DNA of 12,490 nucleotides from Angelakisella sp. (GCA_020024515.1 JAHHTR010000059.1:1-12490), one strand, 5' to 3'; counted from the first letter of the stretch, positions 1-7,243 are shown. Notes: a model not told the origin generated them from the sequence alone. Numbers and translations: made by a program.

Positions 1-30
1 ATTCTACCATAAGGGGTTTCTTTTTTCTAT

Positions 31-47
31 GTCCATTTTTAATGGAC
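31..47. repeat. 7-bp inverted repeat, possible upstream terminator
   Basis: GTCCATT and AATGGAC form perfect 7-bp arms around a TTT loop. A T-rich stretch follows but no uninterrupted T run, so this is either the weak terminator of a gene left of the window or a regulatory dyad. A separate 11-bp palindrome, TACACTGTGTA, lies at 60-70. No coding region is visible in 1-240. Confidence 0.3.
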
Positions 48-120
48 TTGTTCAGTTTTTACACTGTGTATTTTTTATGCCATATAACTTGCCATGTAAT
101 AATATGCCAAATTTTTTAAA

Positions 121-152
121 ATCTGTATTTTTTTATGCTTTGAAATACAGAT
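121..152. promoter_or_regulatory. 10-bp inverted repeat abutting the GH3 promoter
   Basis: ATCTGTATTT (121-130) and AAATACAGAT (143-152) are perfect 10-bp arms separated by 12 bp, ending one base before the -35 hexamer. No T tract follows on the plus strand, so it does not look like a terminator. Its position suits a regulator operator for the glycosidase gene. Which regulator would bind is unknown. Confidence 0.45.
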
Positions 153-153
153 A

Positions 154-182
154 TTGACATTACTTTTAGACCGTACTATGAT
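154..182 (+). promoter_or_regulatory. Promoter of the GH3 glycosidase gene
   Basis: The -35 is TTGACA at 154-159 (full consensus), the spacer is 17 bp, and the -10 is TATGAT at 177-182 (5 of 6). Transcription would start near 189, giving a leader of about 50 nt before the ATG at 241. Such a strong core promoter beside dyad repeats suggests control by repression. Confidence 0.8.
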
Positions 183-223
183 AGAAAAAAGTAAATAAAA
201 TAATTTTTAAAATTAAATTCTAT

Positions 224-231
224 AAGGGGTG
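224..231 (+). promoter_or_regulatory. Ribosome binding site deciding the GH3 start
   Basis: AAGGGGTG precedes ATG 241 by about 9 nt. The upstream in-frame GTG (229-231) overlaps this site and so cannot use it, which favours ATG 241. Confidence 0.65.
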
Positions 232-240
232 CGTGATAAA

Positions 241-2697
241 ATGAATACATTTAGATATGAAAGTACAGAACCAACAGTGATTGAAATTGAAAATGCAAAA
301 CTAAGCAGAAAAGCGGCATGTGAAAGTATCATTCTTTTAAAAAACAGTGGTATTTTGCCACTCGATAACGGCGTAAGTGTAGGTCTTTTTGGTGGTGGCG
401 TGCATTTTACAGTAAAAGGTGGAACAGGTTCGGGAGACGTAAACGAAAGAGAACGAGTTTCTATCTATGAAGGTTTTAAGAATACTGATTGTAAAATAAC
501 AAATAATGATTATTTAAATGATTATAAAGCACGTTATACAAAGGCAAGAGAAGACTGGAAAACCAGTATATTAGACCAGTGTAAAGAAGACCCAAATAAT
601 TTTTTTGATGCTTATGTTGGTTCTCCTTTTTCCTATCCAAATGGACGCAAGATAGAGAAAAATGATGTTGAAAATACTGATGTAGCTGTCTATGTAATCA
701 GCAGAATAGCAGGCGAAGGGGCAGACAGAAAAAATAAAGCGGGAGATTATGAGTTATCGGAAAGTGAAATTCGTGATTTGGAAGACTTAAAATCTTTCGG
801 CAAAAAAGTTATCCTTATAATAAATGCAGGTGGTCCTGTTGATTTAAAATGTATTCATTCAAATGAAGCAATAGGGGCAATACTGTTTATATCACAACTG
901 GGACAAGAGGGCGGAAATGCAGTTTGTGATGTTTTGTTTGGTAAAGTTACACCAAGTGCAAAATTAACAGCTACGTGGGCAGTGAGTTACAGTGACTATC
1001 CGGATGCACTTAATTACAGTAGCCTTAACGGAAATTTAGATGAAGAATTTTATACTGACGGAATATATGTAGGTTATCGCTATTTTTCTTCATTTGGTGT
1101 AAAGCCTGCATATCCGTTTGGTTTTGGTTTATCTTATACAGATTTCAGCTTTAAAAATTCTTCCGTTAAGATAGATAAAGATGTAATTGTAAGTACTACT
1201 GTATTAAATATAGGTGAAAAATTCACCGGTAAAGAAGTTGTTGAAGTTTATGCAATATTACCGCAAACAGGTATTGAGAAAGAAAAACAACGTTTAATAG
1301 GTTTTGCAAAAACAAAAGAGCTTGGCATTGGCGAAGAACAAGAAATTACAATATCTATTTCAAGCAAAAATTTTGCATCTTTTGATGAAAATAAATCTGC
1401 TTGGGTAATAGAAAAAGGTAAATATGGAATAGCTATCGGTAACAGTTCTGATAATATAAGCATAGTTTCTGTTCTTTGTGTAAATGAAGACTGCATAATC
1501 GAAAAAGTAACATGTGTTTTCCAAATAGAAGATAAATATAAAGACAGTTTTACTGAAATTTCACGAGAAATTAAAGAAGACAGTCAATTTGATAATTTAT
1601 CGAATAATATTTTGCAGATTGAATATAAACCATTAGCAGAAGTATGTGAAGAATATACTCCCGATGATATAGACACAAAAGTAAAAGAAATTACTAACCA
1701 ATTATCGGCAGAAGAATGGATACCGTTACTATATGGAGAGATGAGTAAGGGTGCGGCAGCTCTCGGGAATGCGGCGATACATGTTCCCGGTGCGGCAGGT
1801 GAAACAAGTGGTGCATTTATAGATAAGGTGAAACTTCCTGCCATAATTTTGGCTGACGGCCCCGCAGGACTTCGTTTGCAACAAGAATACGAGATAAACC
1901 CTGAAAATAATACTGTATATGATACAGGATTTTTAGGTTCAATAGAAGGTGGCTTCTTTGCTGAGAAAAATTTTCATGAGGGAGCAAAGCGTTATTATCA
2001 ATATTGCACATCTTTCCCTGTTGGCACAGCACTTGCACAAACATGGAATGTGGAATTGCTTGAAACTATCGGACAGGCAGTGGCAAAAGAAATGGAACAT
2101 TTTAACATTAGCTTGTGGCTTGCTCCCGGTATGAATATTCAGAAAAATCCACTTTGCGGACGAAACTTTGAGTATTATTCAGAAGATCCACTATTGACAG
2201 GAAAGATAGCGGCAGCCATAACTTATGGTGTGCAGACAGCAAAGGGTAGAGGCACAACTATTAAGCATTATGCTTGCAATAATCAAGAAGATAATCGTAT
2301 GGGTGTAAATGTTATTATAAGTGAACGTGCATTACGTGAAATATATCTTCGTGGTTTTGAAATAGCTGTTAAAGAGGCACAGCCAAAAGCACTTATGTCA
2401 TCATACAATTTAATTAACGGTACACATGCAGCAAATAATAAAGGCCTATTAACAGAAGTACTTAGAAATGAATGGGGATTTCGTGGTATAGTTATGACAG
2501 ACTGGGCAACGACAATGCCGGTTGGTGGAAGTATATCTCATCTATGCACAAAGGCAGGAAATGATTTGATTATGCCAGGATATATCGGTGATGATGAAGA
2601 TATTCGTAAGGCATTGAAAAACGGTGATTTAACTGAAACAGAAATAAAGATTTGTGTAGAAAGGCTTATTAATACCATTTTACGTGCAAACATATAA
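241..2697 (+). CDS. GH3 family beta-glucosidase, inverted domain order
   Basis: An 818-aa glycoside hydrolase family 3 enzyme, probably releasing beta-linked sugars from oligosaccharides in the cytoplasm, since there is no signal peptide or membrane segment. The domain order is swapped relative to most GH3 enzymes: the GH3 C-terminal alpha/beta domain comes first (about 20-260, with the LLKN..LPL and GGTGSG motifs), then a fibronectin III-like domain (about 315-400), then the TIM barrel (about 500-815). The likely nucleophile is D754 in VMTDW, the KH motif is K675-H676, and D539 in ADGPAGLR is the expected substrate-binding Asp. E159 in GEGADR is the likely acid/base. This order and length resemble the Butyrivibrio and Ruminococcus albus beta-glucosidases as I recall them. 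The start is set by AAGGGG at 224-229; the in-frame GTG at 229 lies inside this site. The gene stands alone with its own promoter and terminator. The exact sugar specificity cannot be read from the sequence. Confidence 0.93.
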   Translation: MNTFRYESTEPTVIEIENAKLSRKAACESIILLKNSGILPLDNGVSVGLFGGGVHFTVKGGTGSGDVNERERVSIYEGFKNTDCKITNNDYLNDYKARYTKAREDWKTSILDQCKEDPNNFFDAYVGSPFSYPNGRKIEKNDVENTDVAVYVISRIAGEGADRKNKAGDYELSESEIRDLEDLKSFGKKVILIINAGGPVDLKCIHSNEAIGAILFISQLGQEGGNAVCDVLFGKVTPSAKLTATWAVSYSDYPDALNYSSLNGNLDEEFYTDGIYVGYRYFSSFGVKPAYPFGFGLSYTDFSFKNSSVKIDKDVIVSTTVLNIGEKFTGKEVVEVYAILPQTGIEKEKQRLIGFAKTKELGIGEEQEITISISSKNFASFDENKSAWVIEKGKYGIAIGNSSDNISIVSVLCVNEDCIIEKVTCVFQIEDKYKDSFTEISREIKEDSQFDNLSNNILQIEYKPLAEVCEEYTPDDIDTKVKEITNQLSAEEWIPLLYGEMSKGAAALGNAAIHVPGAAGETSGAFIDKVKLPAIILADGPAGLRLQQEYEINPENNTVYDTGFLGSIEGGFFAEKNFHEGAKRYYQYCTSFPVGTALAQTWNVELLETIGQAVAKEMEHFNISLWLAPGMNIQKNPLCGRNFEYYSEDPLLTGKIAAAITYGVQTAKGRGTTIKHYACNNQEDNRMGVNVIISERALREIYLRGFEIAVKEAQPKALMSSYNLINGTHAANNKGLLTEVLRNEWGFRGIVMTDWATTMPVGGSISHLCTKAGNDLIMPGYIGDDEDIRKALKNGDLTETEIKICVERLINTILRANI

Positions 2698-2791
2698 TTT
2701 TTAAAAAAATTGTATGTTATATGAATATAGCATATATAAGAAAGTCTCATAAAACAGTGAATACAAGATATTAGATAATTTTGAATAGCAG

Positions 2792-2834
2792 AAAATCCTA
2801 ACCTTATTATAAAAAATAAAGTTAGGATTTTTTT
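2792..2834. terminator. Rho-independent terminator between convergent genes
   Basis: AAAATCCTAAC (2792-2802) and GTTAGGATTTT (2821-2831) form a perfect 11-bp stem, with a further TTATT/AATAA pairing inside after one mismatch. On the plus strand the stem runs into seven Ts (2828-2834), terminating the GH3 transcript. Read on the minus strand the T tract is only four long, so it may also serve the convergent DUF3137 gene, less efficiently. Confidence 0.85.
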
Positions 2835-2860
2835 ACTGAAATGTATAAAAAAAGTTGTTT

Positions 2861-3823
2861 TTAAGAGGATATGGTGAAAGTTTTTTCTATATTGGAAAAT
2901 AATTCTGTTATTCTGTTTATAATCAATGTATCTTTTGTTATTGTATCTAGCTGTTCTGTTGCGGGAATACTGATATTTGAATGAAACAGGTTTTCTTCGG
3001 AGTTTATGGCAATATACATATATTCATTACTGAACATTATGTATACATCTTTGTTTGTTTCTTTTATAAAATCTTCTAAATATTTAATAACAGTTGGATT
3101 TAATAGGTTAAAAGTACAATCTTTGCTATCGGCAAAAATTTTGTATTCTTTATTGAATATTTCTCCTATTTCAATATTGGATTTTTGAGATTTTAAGTCT
3201 TTGAGTTTTTTTGTGGGAATTATCTGAATAGTATCGGAGGTTATTTTTTGACCGCCAAACAAAGATACTTGTATGATTTGACCGCTAAACAAAGTTATGG
3301 GCGCGTGATTTTTATTTGGTTTTTGGGTTTCAATATTTGCAAATTTAAAATTTATACCGTTGAGCTCTCCCGTAAATAAATCAGACGAATACAAAAGTGT
3401 GGGAATTGTATATGGAATTAAAGAGAGTTTACTTATTTCTTCGTATGTAAATCCTTTATCATATTCATAATTTGCAAATCTGAAATCGGGCATAGAATTT
3501 AATATTTGAACAACATAATTCCTTTTAAATTCGTTTTGATACTTTTTAATTTTATTTGACGCAATCAGTATATGAATGCCAAAGCCGGTTATGGAAAGTA
3601 TACAACACATCATAATACTTGGTAATAATATAATAAGGATATCCGTTAAAGCTACTTTTCCCGAAAGTATAAGTGGAACAGTAGACATACTTTTTATAAA
3701 TATTGCGAACAGTAAATAAATTATTGCTATAATGATAGCCGTAAATTTTGCGTTTTTATATGTTTTCATTGTCTTTTGACGCAGTTTTTCTATACTTTCT
3801 GTATAATATAGTTCTTGCTCCAT
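2861..3823 (-). CDS. DUF3137-type membrane protein
   Basis: A 320-aa protein of unknown function. Two hydrophobic segments near the N-terminus (about 26-44 and 58-88) form a hairpin anchor. The positively charged stretch after the second (residues 91-101) suggests that the large C-terminal part (about 90-320) is cytoplasmic. That part resembles the DUF3137 family: an S-D-L-F-T-G-E-L-N-G-I-N-F motif at 147-159 followed by an F-x-N-x-E-Y-K-I-F segment near 223-230. I assign the family by eye. The start ATG has GGAGGA about 9 nt upstream. It is the second gene of a two-gene operon, 21 bp after the DUF1266-type gene. As I recall, DUF3137 proteins are often encoded next to LemA; no LemA gene is visible here. 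No catalytic residues are recognisable. Confidence 0.8.
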   Translation of the reverse strand: MEQELYYTESIEKLRQKTMKTYKNAKFTAIIIAIIYLLFAIFIKSMSTVPLILSGKVALTDILIILLPSIMMCCILSITGFGIHILIASNKIKKYQNEFKRNYVVQILNSMPDFRFANYEYDKGFTYEEISKLSLIPYTIPTLLYSSDLFTGELNGINFKFANIETQKPNKNHAPITLFSGQIIQVSLFGGQKITSDTIQIIPTKKLKDLKSQKSNIEIGEIFNKEYKIFADSKDCTFNLLNPTVIKYLEDFIKETNKDVYIMFSNEYMYIAINSEENLFHSNISIPATEQLDTITKDTLIINRITELFSNIEKTFTISS

Positions 3824-3844
3824 ATTTTATAGTCCTCCATATAT

Positions 3845-4699
3845 TTAATTTTGTATCATTAATTCTTCTTCATTTGGAATTGTTTTTGAAAGTTGTGTGT
3901 GAAAGGATATTGCGCTAAATACTTTTTTTCCTTTGCGAATTTGTTTGTATAATTGTTTTCTCTGTTTTACTGTCTGACATTTATTATCTTTTAACCAAAA
4001 TTTTAAGCCAAACAGATAGCTTTCCATAACTTCTTCCCAACTGTTAAAGGCAGATTGCAGTTTGAGTCCGGCATCTACGCCTATATCCATCATATCTTCC
4101 ATTGATATATATCCGCATACATAACAACACTGAATAATATATGCAATTCTACCCATATCCCAACCCAAAAGGGCGTTTTCACCATATTTTTCATAGGCGT
4201 CGAGCATTTCTTTACGATAACTGTTTACAGTATATTTCGGATTGCGTTCCCGCATCTGTTCAATGTAAATTTCCGTAATTTCCATATTTCGTCTGTATTT
4301 GGCTCGCATACCTGTTTCAAGGACACTTTTCATTGTATTTATCGCTGAATTTTTATCTGTTATATCCCAATAATCCAAAAGCATTTTTTGTATGCCCGGA
4401 ATTTCGTTTTTGCCTTCTATGCCTGCGACATAATAAAAGTTGCCCATATTTTGAATGAGTAGCAAAGCGCCCGCTGTATTTAACCAACGAATGGTTGTCG
4501 GAATAGAGTATGGATTTGTATTGTTATAATATATTTGTTTTTTTATATATTTTTTATACAATGGATTTTGTCTTTTCTTTTTGGCATCAGGATAGACTTT
4601 ATAATAAATAGAGAGAAAGAATAAGATAAATAAAAGTAAAATAAGTATCCAAGATACTATATATATTATATCATATAATATATTTTTAAAAAATTCCAA
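3845..4699 (-). CDS. DUF1266-type membrane-anchored protein
   Basis: A 284-aa protein of unknown function. A single hydrophobic N-terminal segment (about 7-33) is followed by a basic stretch, predicting an N-terminal anchor with a cytoplasmic body. The C-terminal half carries what I recognise as the DUF1266 pattern: L-L-G-W-D-M-G-R at 177-184, the G-Y-I-S segment at 196-199, S-W at 220-221, and S-Y-L-F-G-L-K-F-W at 227-235. E. coli YbeR/YbeU carry this domain; no biochemical role is assigned that I know of. The start is probably TTG at 4699-4697, because AAGGTGG (4714-4708) lies 8 nt upstream. The in-frame GTG at 4711 falls inside this site; if used, the protein is 288 aa. It is the first gene of an operon with the DUF3137-type gene, and the shared membrane location suggests they act together. 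Confidence 0.78.
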   Translation of the reverse strand: MEFFKNILYDIIYIVSWILILLLFILFFLSIYYKVYPDAKKKRQNPLYKKYIKKQIYYNNTNPYSIPTTIRWLNTAGALLLIQNMGNFYYVAGIEGKNEIPGIQKMLLDYWDITDKNSAINTMKSVLETGMRAKYRRNMEITEIYIEQMRERNPKYTVNSYRKEMLDAYEKYGENALLGWDMGRIAYIIQCCYVCGYISMEDMMDIGVDAGLKLQSAFNSWEEVMESYLFGLKFWLKDNKCQTVKQRKQLYKQIRKGKKVFSAISFHTQLSKTIPNEEELMIQN

Positions 4700-4707
4700 T
4701 AAAAAAA

Positions 4708-4714
4708 CCACCTT
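4708..4714 (-). promoter_or_regulatory. Ribosome binding site deciding a TTG start
   Basis: On the minus strand AAGGTGG is followed by an 8-nt spacer and TTG (4699-4697). The longer reading would start at a GTG that lies within this site. Confidence 0.55.
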
Positions 4715-4743
4715 TTACTTTCATATATAGTGTAATTGTTATC

Positions 4744-4772
4744 ATTATAACAAATATTTTGCAGAAAATAAA
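4744..4772 (-). promoter_or_regulatory. Possible promoter of the DUF1266-DUF3137 operon
   Basis: On the minus strand a perfect TATAAT (4749-4744) lies downstream of the ABC operon terminator. The -35 17 bp upstream is only TTTATT (3 of 6). The -10 sits in the 18-bp palindrome TTGTTATAATGATAACAA (4753-4736, 7-bp arms and 4-bp centre), which could be an operator. Confidence 0.4.
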
Positions 4773-4773
4773 G

Positions 4774-4818
4774 TATAAAAAAACAGAAACAATTATAGTT
4801 TTAAAATATAATTGTTTC
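4774..4818 (-). terminator. Rho-independent terminator of the amino-acid ABC operon
   Basis: Perfect 12-bp arms, GAAACAATTATA (4786-4797) and TATAATTGTTTC (4807-4818), surround a 9-nt loop. Read on the minus strand the stem is followed by TG and seven Ts. It lies just after the ATPase stop codon and separates the ABC operon from the DUF1266 gene on the same strand. Confidence 0.85.
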
Positions 4819-4830
4819 CGTTAATATTAA

Positions 4831-5595
4831 TTATAAAACTTTTGATAAGAAATCTTGCAGACGTGGACTTTGCGGATTGTCAAAAAATTCATTCGGTGAA
4901 TTTTCTTCGATAATTTTACCACCGTCCATAAAAAGTATACGGGTGCCTACCTCACGCGCAAAACCCATTTCGTGCGTAACAACAACCATTGTCATTCCGT
5001 CTTTTGCAAGTGACTTCATAACTTCGAGTACTTCGCCGACCATTTCGGGATCAAGCGCCGATGTTGGTTCGTCAAACAGCATAACATCGGGCTTCATACA
5101 TAGCGCGCGTACAATGGCAATTCTCTGTTTTTGTCCTCCGGAAAGTTGAATTGGATAGGCATTTGCCTTGTCGGCAAGTCCCACTTTTTCGAGTAGCTCC
5201 ATGGCTGTCTTTTCTGCTTCTTCTTCATTTATTTTAAGCACTTTTGTGGGTGCTATTGTCAAATTTTTAAGTATTGTCATGTGGGGAAATAGATTGAAAT
5301 GTTGGAAAACCATACCCATTTTTTGACGGTGCAAGTCTATATTTACTTTTTTGTCGGCAAGATTTACACCTTCAAAAATTATTTCACCTGATGTAGGAGT
5401 TTCAAGCATATTAAGAGAACGTAAAAAGGTACTTTTACCAGAACCAGATGGGCCTACGATGACCACTACATCACCTTTATCAATAGTCAAATTAACATCA
5501 TTTAGTATAAATACATTTTTCCTAAAAGCTTTTTTAAGATTTTTAACATCAATTAAATGCGTGCTTAGTTTTTCTTTGTTATCTTTGATATCCAC
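4831..5595 (-). CDS. Polar amino-acid ABC transporter, ATP-binding subunit
   Basis: A 254-aa ATPase of the GlnQ/HisP/ArtP type, which powers amino-acid import at the inner face of the membrane. All nucleotide-binding motifs are intact: Walker A GPSGSGKST (48-56), Q-loop Q98 in VFQHFNLFPH, signature LSGGQKQR (151-158), Walker B VMLFDE with catalytic E176, a D-loop SALD just after it, and the switch H208 in VTHE. The start is GTG at 5595, with AAAGGA about 9 nt upstream; the gene overlaps the end of the permease gene by 17 bp, indicating translational coupling. It is the last gene of the binding protein, permease, ATPase operon and is followed by a terminator. The substrate is not set by this subunit. 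Confidence 0.95.
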   Translation of the reverse strand: MDIKDNKEKLSTHLIDVKNLKKAFRKNVFILNDVNLTIDKGDVVVIVGPSGSGKSTFLRSLNMLETPTSGEIIFEGVNLADKKVNIDLHRQKMGMVFQHFNLFPHMTILKNLTIAPTKVLKINEEEAEKTAMELLEKVGLADKANAYPIQLSGGQKQRIAIVRALCMKPDVMLFDEPTSALDPEMVGEVLEVMKSLAKDGMTMVVVTHEMGFAREVGTRILFMDGGKIIEENSPNEFFDNPQSPRLQDFLSKVL

Positions 5596-6268
5596 TGTTC
5601 ATTTTCCTTTCAAAATATGAGATAATTTTTGACATAGTAAATGTTATAATAAAATACAGCAAAGCTGCAACGATTAGAGGTTCGGCAATAAGCCATGTTT
5701 GTGATTTTACAATATTTGCATTGTACATAATTTCTTGCATACCAAGAGCCGAACAAACAGAAGTTTCTTTTATTATAGATACAAATTCGTTACCGATGGC
5801 AGGTAATATATTTCTTATTGCCTGTGGAAGTACGATGTATGAAAGAGTTTGTGATTTTGTCATACCAAGTGAACGGGCAGCCTCACTTTGACCAAAGTCG
5901 ATTGCACTTATGCCTGCACGCAGTATTTCTGATACGTATGCGGCACTGTTTAGCGACAGGGCAACTACACCGGGAATAAAACGTTCTGTTTCAATAAATC
6001 CAAACAGTGTTACTTTTGGTGCTTCAAAAATAACACCAAACACAACGTACATTACAAACATAAGTTGTACAAGTACGGGTGTGCCACGTACAAATTCAAT
6101 ATATGCTGTTGATATCCATCTTAAAACTTTAAATTTTGACATTCTGAGAAGTGTAAGTCCAAGTGCAAGTATAAAACCGAAAAGAACTGTAAAAAATGAA
6201 AGCAGAATAGTATATATTACACCTTGTTTAAAATATACAAACTGCTCAAATATTGGTGCAAAGTTCAT
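5579..6268 (-). CDS. Polar amino-acid ABC transporter, permease
   Basis: A 229-aa inner-membrane permease of the His/Glu/Gln/Arg family. It has several hydrophobic segments (about 18-40, 62-82, 98-118, 195-215), the family hallmark FVRGTPVLVQL (59-69), and the cytoplasmic EAA loop E129-A-A-R-S-L-G135 with the following VLPQA, which docks the ATPase. Only one permease gene is present, so the channel is probably a homodimer. GGGGGA lies about 9 nt upstream of the ATG. The gene is 112 nt downstream of the binding-protein gene, across a large hairpin, and its 3' end overlaps the ATPase gene. Length and motifs are normal for the family. Confidence 0.95.
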   Translation of the reverse strand: MNFAPIFEQFVYFKQGVIYTILLSFFTVLFGFILALGLTLLRMSKFKVLRWISTAYIEFVRGTPVLVQLMFVMYVVFGVIFEAPKVTLFGFIETERFIPGVVALSLNSAAYVSEILRAGISAIDFGQSEAARSLGMTKSQTLSYIVLPQAIRNILPAIGNEFVSIIKETSVCSALGMQEIMYNANIVKSQTWLIAEPLIVAALLYFIITFTMSKIISYFERKMNSGYQR

Positions 6269-6309
6269 CTAAAAAAATCCCCCATTAATTTATATTTTAT
6301 CAATACAAA

Positions 6310-6349
6310 CAGTATTACCACAAAATATTTTAATTTTGCGGTAATACTG
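6310..6349 (-). terminator. Intercistronic stem-loop between binding protein and permease genes
   Basis: CAGTATTACC (6310-6319) and GGTAATACTG (6340-6349) pair perfectly. CAAAAT (6321-6326) and ATTTTG (6333-6338) continue the stem. Positions 6320/6339 are an A-C mismatch in plus-strand RNA but a U-G wobble in minus-strand RNA, so the hairpin is continuous only in the operon transcript. The following T tract (TTTGTATT) is weak. This suits partial termination or 3'-end protection that gives more binding protein than membrane subunits. Confidence 0.7.
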
Positions 6350-6380
6350 CATTTTATATTAATTTACATTTTAAATAATA

Positions 6381-7172
6381 TTATTTGTTTTTTGTTGTGT
6401 CATAAGCTGAAAGGTTAACAGCTTCTTCGATATATTCAGCCATTTTTCCGTTACTTAATACTTCATCAATTACTTCATTTACTGTGTTTAGCATTTCTTC
6501 ATTACCTTTTTTAATTGCTACCGCATTTCCTTGTGCTTCATAGGGAACTTCTGAAAGTATCATTACCTCAGGGTGTGCTTTTTCATAGTTTTCTGCAATT
6601 ACTGTTTCAACAAAAGCTGCGTCAATTTTGCCTGTTTTTAGTTCCATTATTATATTAGGCATTTGTGCAAGTCCTACCATTTTTGCATTTGGTGTAAGTG
6701 TTTGCGCAAGGTCTGCCTGTATAGAACCTGTTTGAGCGCCTATGGAAAGCTCTTTTTTATTTAAATCTTCATAAGTTTTGTATTTATCCTTATCTTTAAC
6801 ATTTATCATTACTGATTGACTACCTTCATAGTAAGTCTTTGAAAAGTCAACAACTTTTTTTCTCTTTTCGTCAGGTGACATTCCTGCGATTGCAAGGTCT
6901 ATTGAGCCATTTTGAAGTTCTATCATTATTGATTCAAAACTCATATCTTTGATAACAAGTTCTTTGCCCATTTTGTCTGCTATTGCTTGAGCAAGTGCCA
7001 TATCAAAACCTACTATTTTATCTTTGCCTTCTTCAAGTATGTGGAACTCGTAAGGAGCAAAGTCTGCTGATGTTCCTACTATAAGTTTGTTAGAACTGTC
7101 TTGTTTGCTTCCGCAACCTGCCATACCTACGAGCATTAGTATTGATGTCATTATTGCAGCTATCTTTTTCAT
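6381..7172 (-). CDS. Amino-acid ABC transporter, substrate-binding lipoprotein
   Basis: A 263-aa extracellular solute-binding protein of the SBP_bac_3 family that captures a polar amino acid outside the membrane. The first 20 residues are a lipoprotein signal: two lysines, a hydrophobic core, and a lipobox ending G-M-A-G-C with C20 as the lipidated residue. The mature part shows the family signature GFDMALAQAI (55-64). It also has MSPDEKRKKVVDFS (98-111), where R104 is expected to bind the ligand carboxylate, and an A-Q-T-G-S hinge motif near 146-150. The start ATG has GAGAGGG 8 nt upstream. It is the first gene of the operon. The ARG-box-like operator pair at its promoter argues for arginine or a related cationic amino acid, but the ligand cannot be read from the protein alone. 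Confidence 0.94.
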   Translation of the reverse strand: MKKIAAIMTSILMLVGMAGCGSKQDSSNKLIVGTSADFAPYEFHILEEGKDKIVGFDMALAQAIADKMGKELVIKDMSFESIMIELQNGSIDLAIAGMSPDEKRKKVVDFSKTYYEGSQSVMINVKDKDKYKTYEDLNKKELSIGAQTGSIQADLAQTLTPNAKMVGLAQMPNIIMELKTGKIDAAFVETVIAENYEKAHPEVMILSEVPYEAQGNAVAIKKGNEEMLNTVNEVIDEVLSNGKMAEYIEEAVNLSAYDTTKNK

Positions 7173-7204
7173 ATTTTTTACCCTCTCAATTCTCTACTTT
7201 TTAA

Positions 7205-7243
7205 AATGTATATTTATGCTTGTTATGTGTATTATTATACATT
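7205..7243. promoter_or_regulatory. Two ARG-box-like operators, 21 bp centre to centre
   Basis: Site 1 is TGTATTATTATACA (7228-7241). Site 2 is TGTATATTTATGCT (7207-7220). Against the relaxed pattern TGNATWWWWATNCA, site 1 matches fully and site 2 has one mismatch. The strict E. coli box has A at the third position, so each half-site differs there. The 21-bp centre spacing equals that of two 18-bp ARG boxes separated by 3 bp. Site 1 covers the -10 and site 2 lies just past the start point, a repression geometry. In AT-rich DNA some matches arise by chance. Confidence 0.5.

Noticed and set aside
229..240. GTG start four codons upstream for the GH3 enzyme
   Set aside because: It overlaps the AAGGGG ribosome binding site, whereas ATG 241 is correctly spaced from it.
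5910..6272. Plus-strand 120-codon open frame over the permease gene
   Set aside because: It is antisense to a clear ABC permease and its translation matches nothing I recognise.
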